A stretch of DNA of 64,000 nucleotides from Fuerstiella sp. (GTDB lineage Bacteria > Planctomycetota > Planctomycetia > Planctomycetales > Planctomycetaceae), in the NCBI GenBank assembly GCA_022447185.1, contig JAKVAY010000041.1, positions 33,775-97,774 on the forward strand, written 5' to 3'. The position numbers and the translations under genes were made by a program. Under the pieces are notes generated by a model. The model saw nothing but the letters and a program-made list of their open reading frames with translations. It had not been told where the DNA came from and did no database searches. This document shows, piece by piece, positions 24,268 through 32,154 of this stretch (positions are counted from its first letter, which is position 1; each line of letters begins with the position of its first letter).

Positions 24268-25149
24268 ATGAGGCGAATTCGATCGTTGGTCTACATTGTG
24301 GCCCTCATCATATCCGAATCCGTACTGGCAGATCCGGGTTGGCTGGCAACATTTGGAGAGGCAGAACAGATTGCGTCTGAGCAGAAGGTTCCGTTACTGG
24401 TGCACTTTCATGCATCCTGGTGCGGTCCCTGTCGGCAGATGGACAAATATGTGTTTTCGTCTTCTGTTGTTCAGCGAGCACTTCGGGAGGGACTGTCAGC
24501 AGTCAAAGTCGACATTACGAAACGTCCGGATCTTAAGGCACGATTTTCAGTGGCTTCGATTCCCAGAGATGTCGTGTTGCATCCGGACGGGACGTTTGAA
24601 ACGCTGAGCGTTGGCATGGTGCCGAAGGCGACATATTTGTCTCTGCTTCGTGACGCGGCAGCACGCGGTCGCGTTATTGCCATGACACTCATGGAGGATT
24701 CTGACTCGGACGAAATCGGAGCAGTTGTTCATAACTTCGAAGCGGTTCCGCCGTTGTCAAACGCATCTGCCGATGAAGAAATCATCGGATTGAGTGGCTA
24801 TTGTCCGGTGATGCTGACTGGAAAAAAACGGTGGATCCGGGGAAAACAGACATTTGCGGAGCGGTATCGTGGCGTAGTTTACTATTTTAGCGACATGAGT
24901 CAGCGCGACGTATTTCTAAGAAATCCGGACCGCTACGCACCTCGTAATCTCGGGTGTGATCCTGTCATATTATTGCGGGAAAATCGTACTGTGACAGGAC
25001 GGATTCGATATGGCGTTTTCTTCGAAGGCAATCTCTATTTGTGCCGTTCCGAGGAGACTCTCAGCGAATTCCGGCGACACCCTAGGCGGTACACACGAAT
25101 TCAGCACGCCGTGAGGCCTTCAGAGTTAACCGGCCAGACGTTTCGATAG
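24268..25149 (+). CDS. Secreted thioredoxin-fold protein with YHS-like domain
   Basis: 293 residues. The signal peptide (1-21) ends at A-D. A thioredoxin fold follows, with active site W-C-G-P-C near residue 51 and the cis-Pro region S-I-P-R-D near 95. Residues 175-225 form a YHS-like segment (G-L-S-G-Y-C-P-V, then V-V-Y-Y-F-S-D, then F-L-R-N-P-D-R-Y-A-P), a type linked to metal binding in the envelope. The C-terminal part repeats a Y/F-R-x-x-P-x-R-Y pattern, suggesting a second related unit. It is a likely periplasmic disulfide reductase or metal-handling protein. It has no obvious operon partner; pabB ends 265 bases upstream. Confidence 0.78.
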   Translation: MRRIRSLVYIVALIISESVLADPGWLATFGEAEQIASEQKVPLLVHFHASWCGPCRQMDKYVFSSSVVQRALREGLSAVKVDITKRPDLKARFSVASIPRDVVLHPDGTFETLSVGMVPKATYLSLLRDAAARGRVIAMTLMEDSDSDEIGAVVHNFEAVPPLSNASADEEIIGLSGYCPVMLTGKKRWIRGKQTFAERYRGVVYYFSDMSQRDVFLRNPDRYAPRNLGCDPVILLRENRTVTGRIRYGVFFEGNLYLCRSEETLSEFRRHPRRYTRIQHAVRPSELTGQTFR

Positions 25150-25281
25150 ACAATTTTGGGGTTTCGGGGGGGAAAGACCCGGTTCGGACGACGTTGTCGA
25201 ATGTTGCGGCTGTTTTGCGGTTGAATTTTGCATCAACTTCCTTGAGAGCCATGGATCAGTAGAACATTCTCAGGAGTTCGA

Positions 25282-25309
25282 TTGACACGGAACGGATAAG
25301 CGTTAATAC
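25282..25309 (+). promoter_or_regulatory. Candidate sigma-70-type promoter upstream of rho
   Basis: TTGACA (25282-25287), a 16-base spacer and TAATAC (25304-25309). The predicted start near 25316 would give a leader of about 730 bases before rho, or an independent RNA. Confidence 0.45.
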
Positions 25310-25616
25310 TGCGCGTAGTTGAAGTCGTTGGTGGCTTCGATCAGGATTGCCTCAACATTCAGTCACACTGAACTGGTTGATTTGAATGTGTGATCCGCTA
25401 CGAGTCTTCGCATAGTCTGGAACTCCATCTTTGTCAGTTCCAACAGCTCATTTCGCCTTCTGCGAACCACCCATCGTGCTCGATCGGAAGAATTCACAGC
25501 TTGCATAAACCCGGTGAGCGATTGTGGTTTTGTGTTTGCAAATGGATTCCCAGGTTTAGTCGTTTGGGATTTGGGTAAATTCCGGTGAGATTGTCAACCG
25601 GGTGCGTATTTGGTCG

Positions 25617-25670
25617 CTTTGCAGACTGGATCGAGTTCAAGTTTTTGTGACTCGGCCTTTGCAGACTGGA
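25617..25670 (+). repeat. Short direct repeat in the rho leader region
   Basis: CTTTGCAGACTGGA occurs exactly at 25617-25630 and again at 25657-25670, a period of 40 bases. The bases between the copies do not repeat. It could be a protein- or RNA-binding pair, or a chance duplication. Confidence 0.6.
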
Positions 25671-26047
25671 ATTGTGGTTGCCAAATGGGCGTGCGTGGAT
25701 GCACGAGTGTTGCAGTGGTGGCCGTGCTGCCGTCACGGATGCAAATCAGAATTCCTGATGTGGATCGGTTCTTTTGATGTGCCGACGCCTGAAGGGTTGT
25801 TGAGAGTTGCCGTGCTGCAGAATCGTCACTGATTTTTTGGCGAGGGGCCGGACTCGGCAGTCCCGAGAGGGAACGCTGACGGACTTCCTCATTCCTGTTA
25901 TTGCTGCTCAGAGCAGTCATCGTTCAGAAGCCCTGAACTTAGCGCTGGAGGCGGGTGTCGTTGACCTGCCCAAATTGGGTCCTCAGGTCCAGTCTGTATG
26001 GCAGAGACTTGAGGCTTGCTTCCGGCCACTAACGGAAAACCGAGTCT

Positions 26048-27691
26048 ATGCCAACGAGCAGTTCCCCCCGATCTGAAAGTAAATCGCGGGCGACCACGAG
26101 CAAGCGTCGCAGCCGCACCAAGACGGAGGATGTCGTGGACGAATCAACTCAATCCGAAGAAGCGTTTGGCGAGGGTGTCACCAGTGATGAGGCGGCGGAA
26201 TCGCCTCGGCGCCGACGTTCTTCCGGTCGGTCGCGCAGGAAAACTGAGATCGAGGATACCGATTCGGGTCCGGAGGAGGCCGGTGAAACTCCGAAGAGGT
26301 CAGAGAGCAGCTCCGATGATGGTGGGCGAAGCTCGAGTGACAACGAAAGTGGGGATGACACCGCAGAGGACAATGGAGAAGCTCCGAAACGCCGCAGACG
26401 TCGTCGTCGTCGTCGTGGTGGAGGAGAAGGCTCACGTTCTGAAAACACTTCACGTGGCGGTGGGCGTCGTCGCGGTGGTGACGGACGACGGGGCGATGGG
26501 CGTCGCGGGGACGGGCGTCGAGACAATCGACGTGGCGGACCATCTCGCCGAGGGCGACAGGTTCAGTCCAGTGGCGAAGTAATTGAAGGAATCTTTGAGG
26601 GTGTTTTGGAACTGCATCCAAAGGGTTACGGGTTTTTGCGCGATCCCAAAAAAAATTACGCGGCGGAAGACTCCAATCCATTTGTATCCAGTTCGGTTGT
26701 TGAAAAATTCGGTCTGAGAGCGGGCGTATTGCTGAAGGCCGACGTTGGACCAGGATCCCGAAATCAGGGGCCACGCGTTCGTGAAGTCGAATTGATTGAT
26801 GGAGTGACTCCGGAGGAATACAAAGAAGTCAAGCTGTTCGATGATTTGACACCCGTCAACCCGTTCGAACATATTCGTCTGGAAACCGGTGCTCAGCCGG
26901 TCACGATGAGAGTCATGGATCTGCTTTGCCCGATTGGTAAGGGGCAGCGTGCGTTACTGGTTGCTCCACCACGTACCGGCAAGACGATGTTGCTTCAGGA
27001 TATTGCCAACGCGGTGAGTGAGAACCATCCTGAAATTCACCTGATTGTTTTGCTGATCGATGAACGTCCGGAAGAAGTTACCGAGATGAGGCGAATGGTG
27101 AAGGGGCAGGTTGTCGCGTCGTCGCTTGATGAAGACGTTGAAAGCCATGTTCGTCTGAGTCAGCTGATTATGGAGCGAGCCAGACGCATGGCAGAGTCCG
27201 GTAAGGATGTATTTATTCTGCTGGACAGTATTACCCGGTTGGCGCGGGCCTTCAACAAATGGAGCAACACCGGTCGAACTGGCTCCGGCGGTCTGGACAT
27301 TCGTGCTTTGGACATTCCCAAGAAGCTGTTTGGGACAGCACGCCGATTCGATGAAGGGGGATCGCTCACTGTCTGCGGAACGGCATTGATTGAAACCAAC
27401 AATCGCATGGATGAGGCGATTTTCCAAGAGTTCAAAGGGACGGGAAACATGGAAATGGTGCTCAGTCGGGACCTTGCTGATCGACGCATCTGGCCATCGA
27501 TTGATGTATCACGGTCCGGGACGCGGCGCGAAGAAAAATTGCTGGAGCCGGAGATTCTCGAAGGAATCACTATGCTGCGGCGAAGCCTGATTTCGCTCAG
27601 CCCCGTCGAAGCGATGGAACAGATGACGAAGACGATGGAAAAGTTTCCCTCCAACAAGATCTTCCTGGAGAAGATTCGACAGGTTCTGTGA
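26048..27691 (+). CDS. rho: Transcription termination factor Rho with Arg-rich N-terminal extension
   Basis: 547 residues; typical Rho proteins have about 420. The C-terminal 370 residues are canonical: RNA-binding OB fold (G-V-L-E-L-H-P-K-G-Y-G-F-L-R, 185-198), Walker A A-P-P-R-T-G-K-T (306-313), L-L-I-D-E-R-P-E-E-V-T-E-M, and L-L-D-S-I-T-R-L-A-R-A-F-N. The first 177 residues are disordered and charged: acidic/Ser stretches, a run of nine Arg (115-123), then G-D-G-R-R repeats (about 145-160). Such extensions are known in several phyla and can add RNA binding or phase behaviour. The repeat DNA is CGT-triplet rich and creates long but spurious open frames on the other strand and in other frames. 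Confidence 0.95.
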   Translation: MPTSSSPRSESKSRATTSKRRSRTKTEDVVDESTQSEEAFGEGVTSDEAAESPRRRRSSGRSRRKTEIEDTDSGPEEAGETPKRSESSSDDGGRSSSDNESGDDTAEDNGEAPKRRRRRRRRRGGGEGSRSENTSRGGGRRRGGDGRRGDGRRGDGRRDNRRGGPSRRGRQVQSSGEVIEGIFEGVLELHPKGYGFLRDPKKNYAAEDSNPFVSSSVVEKFGLRAGVLLKADVGPGSRNQGPRVREVELIDGVTPEEYKEVKLFDDLTPVNPFEHIRLETGAQPVTMRVMDLLCPIGKGQRALLVAPPRTGKTMLLQDIANAVSENHPEIHLIVLLIDERPEEVTEMRRMVKGQVVASSLDEDVESHVRLSQLIMERARRMAESGKDVFILLDSITRLARAFNKWSNTGRTGSGGLDIRALDIPKKLFGTARRFDEGGSLTVCGTALIETNNRMDEAIFQEFKGTGNMEMVLSRDLADRRIWPSIDVSRSGTRREEKLLEPEILEGITMLRRSLISLSPVEAMEQMTKTMEKFPSNKIFLEKIRQVL

Positions 27692-27773
27692 CGCCGTTGG
27701 TGAGGCTGCAGGCTGAATTGAACGCAGCTTGGTGCCTGTTGCGAACCGAAGTGGTTGTCCCGACCGTGTGGTC

Positions 27774-29648
27774 TCAGTCTTTGTCGACCAGATTCCAGAA
27801 GTCATCTTCTGCATTACTGTCAGCGTGAGGTTCGGCATCACTGGTGGCAGCCATCCATTTTTGCAGTGCCTGGGAATCTGTCAGACACTCTTCACTTTCA
27901 CATTCGCCATCTGCGTTCAGTGGACTATTGCAACTGAGGCAACGCAAAACGATTTCCTGATGGGAATTCCTGGATTCTTTCGGGAGCCCTCTCTGTGTCA
28001 CCTGTAGGTTCTCGAGGCCCACAGGAATTTGGTCAATTGACGAGTCCAGCAGCTTTGCGGGTTCTACTGATGCTGATTCATCTGTCGTGGATGTTCCTGG
28101 TTTCGTAGAGCCGGATGAATCCTGCAGGTGGCTGGATATGTTTTCGTGTCGAATCAATGTGACCTCAACTGACAAGTCAGTTGTTAATTCACGGGCGGCC
28201 ACATGAACCCGTGCCTGAGTGTCATAACTGATGGAAACTTCCACCTGACTGTGTTTGGGGAGTCCCGGTGGCAGATTCGTAATCCGACATTCACCGAATT
28301 CGGTCGGCGGTTGATCAGGTTTGACACCGCTTTCCACAATGCGGATATGCACCGACGTCTGATTGTCAACAACAGTGCCGAAAGCTCGTGTTCTGGACAC
28401 GGGCAACAGAGAATTGGGCGGGATAAAGTAGTGGGGAATGCGATAACCTGATTTCGCGTCACGAACCATGATGCCCAGCGAGCGGGCATTGACGCTTTGT
28501 TGATGAATTTTTTCCAGTCGCGACGAGGCGTGAGAACTGAAAGCAGTTCGCGCATACTTCCTGTTCGTCAGAAGCATTCCCGCGTAGTACGCGGCCCCAT
28601 GCGCGATGGACTGATCTGGTGAAAGTGTGGAATTCAGCGTACGTTTGCTGAGTTTTTGCAGGACAGATTTGACCATCGGCATTCTGGAGGCGCCGCCGGT
28701 GGTCATCAGCACATCGATGTGTGCCCAGCCCAGACCGTTGTCCGCAAGGATACGGCGGGTAATGACAGCGGAACGCTGAAGCAGCCTGCGACTGAGGTGT
28801 TCGAATTCCTGCTTTTCAATTTGGTAGGTTTGCCGATTTCCGCAGTGTTGAACTGTAATCGCTGTTCTGGGGCGGACGGACAGACTGCGTTTCGCCTGCT
28901 CCGCTTCCAGCATCAAAGCCTGATGGCTCTCGGGATCCTGTCGAGGATCTTCCTTATAGTCGCTGACAAACCGATCCGACACAGCATCAACGAGTATGGT
29001 GGTCCAGTCCAGCCCACCGAGTTCCAGATCTCCATCGGAGGCGATCACCCTAACCTGATCATTTGTGTAGCTCACGACAGAAAGGTCAAGTGTTCCACCA
29101 CCCAGGTCAAAGATCAGTAACTGCTGGTCGATCGTCAATTCGGTGAACGCCAGTCCTTCGCAGCCCAGGACATAGCAAAGTGCGGCGGCCACCGGTTCGT
29201 TGATGATTTCAACTTTTTTGAGGCCTGCGGAAAGACCCGCCTGAATGGTTGCGTGGCGCTGTGCATCACCGAACTGAGCCGGAACAGTAATCACTGCTTC
29301 GTTAATTTCTCCGATCCGTGTTCTGGCAGCCGTTAACAGTTTTCGCAGAATCTGGCTTGAAACAAATTCCGGAGTGAACTTTGTGTTGCCAATATTCCAC
29401 GTACAGCGGTTTTCTCCGATATGCCGCTTGGCATTTTGAATGACTTGATCTGGATGGGCAATCGCATTACGAAGGGCCTCGGTCCCAACTACGATGTCAT
29501 TTCCATCTACAAAGATTACCGACGGAGTTGCCAGTTCGCCTTCCTGGTTTGCGATCGTGACCGGCTGGCCATGTTCATTGAGCTGCGCGATACACGAATA
29601 GGTGGTTCCCAGGTCGATTCCGATGGCATGCGTTTTCTTTGTACTCAT
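27774..29648 (-). CDS. Hsp70/DnaK-like protein ending in a zinc ribbon
   Basis: 624 residues from M-S-T-K-K-T. The actin-like ATPase domain is intact: G-I-D-L-G-T-T-Y-S, I-F-D-L-G-G-G-T-L-D, and T-G-G-A-S-R-M-P. A substrate-binding beta domain follows (about 390-510; G-I-M-V, P-H-Y-F-I-P-P-N). The usual helical lid and EEVD-like or acidic tail are missing. Instead there is a Ser/Thr-rich linker and a C-x2-C-x9-C-x4-C zinc-ribbon-like motif (Cys570, 573, 583, 588), then an acidic tail ending D-F-W-N-L-V. No dnaJ or grpE is adjacent. It is therefore a specialised Hsp70, not the housekeeping DnaK. It is convergent with rho and divergent from the gene at 29727. Confidence 0.9.
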   Translation of the reverse strand: MSTKKTHAIGIDLGTTYSCIAQLNEHGQPVTIANQEGELATPSVIFVDGNDIVVGTEALRNAIAHPDQVIQNAKRHIGENRCTWNIGNTKFTPEFVSSQILRKLLTAARTRIGEINEAVITVPAQFGDAQRHATIQAGLSAGLKKVEIINEPVAAALCYVLGCEGLAFTELTIDQQLLIFDLGGGTLDLSVVSYTNDQVRVIASDGDLELGGLDWTTILVDAVSDRFVSDYKEDPRQDPESHQALMLEAEQAKRSLSVRPRTAITVQHCGNRQTYQIEKQEFEHLSRRLLQRSAVITRRILADNGLGWAHIDVLMTTGGASRMPMVKSVLQKLSKRTLNSTLSPDQSIAHGAAYYAGMLLTNRKYARTAFSSHASSRLEKIHQQSVNARSLGIMVRDAKSGYRIPHYFIPPNSLLPVSRTRAFGTVVDNQTSVHIRIVESGVKPDQPPTEFGECRITNLPPGLPKHSQVEVSISYDTQARVHVAARELTTDLSVEVTLIRHENISSHLQDSSGSTKPGTSTTDESASVEPAKLLDSSIDQIPVGLENLQVTQRGLPKESRNSHQEIVLRCLSCNSPLNADGECESEECLTDSQALQKWMAATSDAEPHADSNAEDDFWNLVDKD

Positions 29649-29726
29649 ATCATTCACTTTTGGTGGACGTCATCGTTCCGGTTGCTCATGCTAACAGTGA
29701 GTCTTCCTAACAACTACGAGAAATCA

Positions 29727-30695
29727 ATGTGTGATTCCGTACAGAATCATGTTCTCGGCTTTTCACAGGCGGACGAGATCGACGAGTTCAGATCATTGGC
29801 TGTTCTCCGGCCGAGTTCGTGCAGCCTGCGTGTTGCCATCCTGTTTCTGACACTTGTGTCGTGTGCTGTCGTATGTGCCGAAAATACGCGTCCTTCGAAA
29901 CTTCTGACGGGTCGTCGATTCAGCCAGTCGCTGGAAACCAGACGGGGGATTCATGTGCAGAATGTGCCACTGCGCAAGGTGCTGACGATGCTGCAGCAGC
30001 AAGCTGAGCTGTGCATCGTGGTCGATCGACGGATTGACCCGTCGTTTCGACTGACTCTCAACACTGGCCTTGTGCCAACACTGGATCTGTTGAGGCAGGT
30101 GGCCGCTGAGTTGCCTCATTCGGATGTTTCCGTGAATCGAACGTTTGTATTTGTTGGTCCGACTGCCGGTTCCAGGCAGCTGCGTACTCTGTGTGAGTGG
30201 AATCGGTCGATGATTCTGAAATCCCGGAGTCGGTTTGATCCCGACACATACGCAAAAATTTCTACGGGTCAGACCTTTGACTGGACTGAACTTGAGTCGC
30301 CTCGTGACCTTCTCACCAGACTGGCCGTTCAATCCGGACTGGTGGTTGTTAATCCGGAGGCTGTACCCCACGATGTGTGGCACGCCGGTAGATTTCCCGT
30401 GATGCCGTTCGCAGAATCTGCGACCTTACTGCTGATTCAGTTCGATCTGACGTTTTCAGTGAATGCTCACAGTGGTGAATGCAGAGTTGTGCCGATTCCG
30501 GAGATAGTGTTTCTGGAACGCCATCATCGTGTGTCTCGTCGTCAGCGTGAAAAGACGAAACTGAAGCTGGACCAGGAGTTTCCGGGTTTGCGTTCCAAAT
30601 GGGATCGGTCCGGCGTTCATGTGAGCGCATTGTTTGAGGAGCATCAACAAATTGCTGATTTGGTGTCTAATGTTGGTGAGTCGGCGGAGAAGTGA
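29727..30695 (+). CDS. Secreted protein with STN-like domain, function unknown
   Basis: 322 residues from the ATG at 29727; an ATG at 29688 is the alternative. Starts further upstream would overlap the divergent Hsp70 gene. A hydrophobic segment (residues about 34-50, ending V-C-A-E-N) looks like a signal peptide after an unusually long N-region. Residues about 70-140 (G-I-H-V-Q-N-V-P-L-R-K-V-L-T-M-L, later V-P-T-L-D-L-L-R-Q-V-A) resemble the STN/secretin N-terminal short domain, which in other proteins sits in the periplasm and binds partners of secretins or TonB receptors. A partly similar unit seems to recur at about 200-250 (L-E-S-P-R-D-L-L-T-R-L-A-V-Q-S-G-L). No secretin barrel is present. 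Confidence 0.65.
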   Translation: MCDSVQNHVLGFSQADEIDEFRSLAVLRPSSCSLRVAILFLTLVSCAVVCAENTRPSKLLTGRRFSQSLETRRGIHVQNVPLRKVLTMLQQQAELCIVVDRRIDPSFRLTLNTGLVPTLDLLRQVAAELPHSDVSVNRTFVFVGPTAGSRQLRTLCEWNRSMILKSRSRFDPDTYAKISTGQTFDWTELESPRDLLTRLAVQSGLVVVNPEAVPHDVWHAGRFPVMPFAESATLLLIQFDLTFSVNAHSGECRVVPIPEIVFLERHHRVSRRQREKTKLKLDQEFPGLRSKWDRSGVHVSALFEEHQQIADLVSNVGESAEK

Positions 30696-31002
30696 CGTTT
30701 TGACGGATTCACGGCATGGTTTCCGGATAAATCGGTAATCATGTTGTACTGAACTGGCTGGGCGGACCGATCGGAGTCAGTTGAATCATCTTCACCACGG
30801 ACTGAATACCCTCCTCTGTGCCCGACAACAGCGTCGATCGCTTTTGCGAGAAGCCCAGGTGAAATAATTGCTTCCTTTTTGAATTCGACAGTGTGTTCCG
30901 TACGATACGCCCATCGATTGTTCAGATCCGTAGTGAGGCCGTACGAAACATACGTGTGGAAGCACCTGAGTTCTTTGTACCAAAGGATAGTCTGTAGAAA
31001 CG
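30696..31002. other. Intergenic region, no supported gene
   Basis: About 307 bases between the STN-like gene and the sugar kinase gene. Overlapping minus-strand open frames here extend into the kinase gene and look like shadows. No hairpin with a T-tract and no clear promoter were seen. Confidence 0.45.
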
Positions 31003-32076
31003 ATGCTTGATATTCTCGATAGCGCTGCCCTGGATTTTGTGTCTCTTGGTGCGATGGTTCATCGGCTGGATCCCGGACGGATTCCCTTTCGCAAGGCAAA
31101 TCAGCTGACGGTGCACGTAAGCGGTGGTGAATTTAATTGTGCTGCCAATCTGTCTGACTGCTTCCAGCTCAACACCGGAATTGCTACCGCAATGGTAGAC
31201 AGTCCGCTTGGTGATTTAATTCACGAACGCGTCCGCGCGATGGGTGTGCAGCCATTTTACAAATGCTTCCCGCACGATGGTGTTCGAGGTCCCAATATGG
31301 CGACGGTCTACAGTGATCAGGGCTGCGGCGTACGTGCTCCGGTAGTTTTCTACAATCGCAGCAATGAAGCTGCTGGTATGCTCAAAGTTGGCGATTTCGA
31401 CTGGGACAAAATTTTCAAAGACGGGATTCGCTGGTTTCACAGTGGCGGAATTTTTGCAGCTCTGTCGTCGACGACTCCTGGCGTGATTATCGAAGGCATG
31501 AAGGCGGCTAAATTGGCAGGAGCCATTACGTCTTTTGATCTCAACTATCGTGCGAAACTGTGGGCAATCAGCGGCGGGCTTGACAAAGCTCAGGAAACGC
31601 TGCGCAGTATTGTCGAGCACTGTGATGTTCTGGTCGGAAACGAAGAGGACCTGCAGATGGGGCTTGGATTACAGGGGCAGGACGTGGAAGCCCGGTCAAA
31701 GCTCGATCCATCGGCATTTTTTGGCATGATGGAGAGTGTCGCAAAGACATTTCCTGGCGTGAAGGCAGTGGCGACGACGCTGCGGGAGGTTGAGTCAACG
31801 AATCGGCATCGTTGGAGCGCGGTGCTCTGGACAGGCGGGAAAACATACCAGGCCAAAGAAGTGAAGCTGGATGTTCTGGACCGGGTTGGCGGTGGAGACG
31901 GATTTGCGTCCGGGCTCATCTATGGATTGCTCAGCGGCAAAGATCCTCAGACAGCTCTGGATTTGGGTTGGGCTCATGGAGCACTTCTGACCACCTTTCC
32001 CGGAGATACCACGATGGCCACGATCGGGCAGGTGGAATCCTTTGCCGCTGGTGGTTCCGCCCGCATTCAGCGTTGA
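31003..32076 (+). CDS. kdgK: PfkB-family sugar kinase, probably 2-keto-3-deoxygluconate kinase
   Basis: 357 residues. PfkB-fold marks are G-G-E-F-N-C-A-A-N-L-S near 42, and the catalytic-Asp signature D-R-V-G-G-G-D-G-F-A-S-G-L near 290. The substrate-side motifs V-F-Y-N-R-S-N-E-A-A and D-L-N-Y-R-A-K-L-W are those of 2-keto-3-deoxygluconate kinases rather than fructo- or ribokinases. It would phosphorylate KDG to KDPG in sugar-acid (uronate, alginate, pectin) breakdown. It is followed by gnd after 78 bases on the same strand, so a shared sugar-acid operon is likely. No aldolase is in the window. Confidence 0.75.
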   Translation: MLDILDSAALDFVSLGAMVHRLDPGRIPFRKANQLTVHVSGGEFNCAANLSDCFQLNTGIATAMVDSPLGDLIHERVRAMGVQPFYKCFPHDGVRGPNMATVYSDQGCGVRAPVVFYNRSNEAAGMLKVGDFDWDKIFKDGIRWFHSGGIFAALSSTTPGVIIEGMKAAKLAGAITSFDLNYRAKLWAISGGLDKAQETLRSIVEHCDVLVGNEEDLQMGLGLQGQDVEARSKLDPSAFFGMMESVAKTFPGVKAVATTLREVESTNRHRWSAVLWTGGKTYQAKEVKLDVLDRVGGGDGFASGLIYGLLSGKDPQTALDLGWAHGALLTTFPGDTTMATIGQVESFAAGGSARIQR

Positions 32077-32154
32077 TTCGGCAGCGATAAACGTTTGAGT
32101 CAGTCGTCACATCAGTGGTCCGTGCAACCGGACCAGGAGGTTTGAAACAGCAAT

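Larger units (their letters stand above)
25150..26047. other. Long gene-free region before rho
   Basis: About 900 bases without a convincing gene. It holds a promoter-like pair at 25282-25309 and an exact 14-nt direct repeat at 25617-25670. The short open frames (for example 25390-25578 and 25602-25832) have no family signature and are Cys/Trp/His-rich, as random translations tend to be. It may be a long rho leader, a non-coding RNA locus, or both. Confidence 0.5.

Noticed and set aside
26016..26774. Long open frames on both strands overlapping the start of rho (26016-26582 plus; 26149-26526 and 26178-26774 minus)
   Set aside because: They arise from the CGT/CGG-rich repeats that encode the Arg-rich Rho extension; their translations are low-complexity Arg/Pro or His runs with no domain.
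29421..29726. Upstream extension of the STN-like gene
   Set aside because: It would run antisense through the first 230 bases of the Hsp70 gene; later ATG codons at 29688 and 29727 avoid this and precede the signal peptide.
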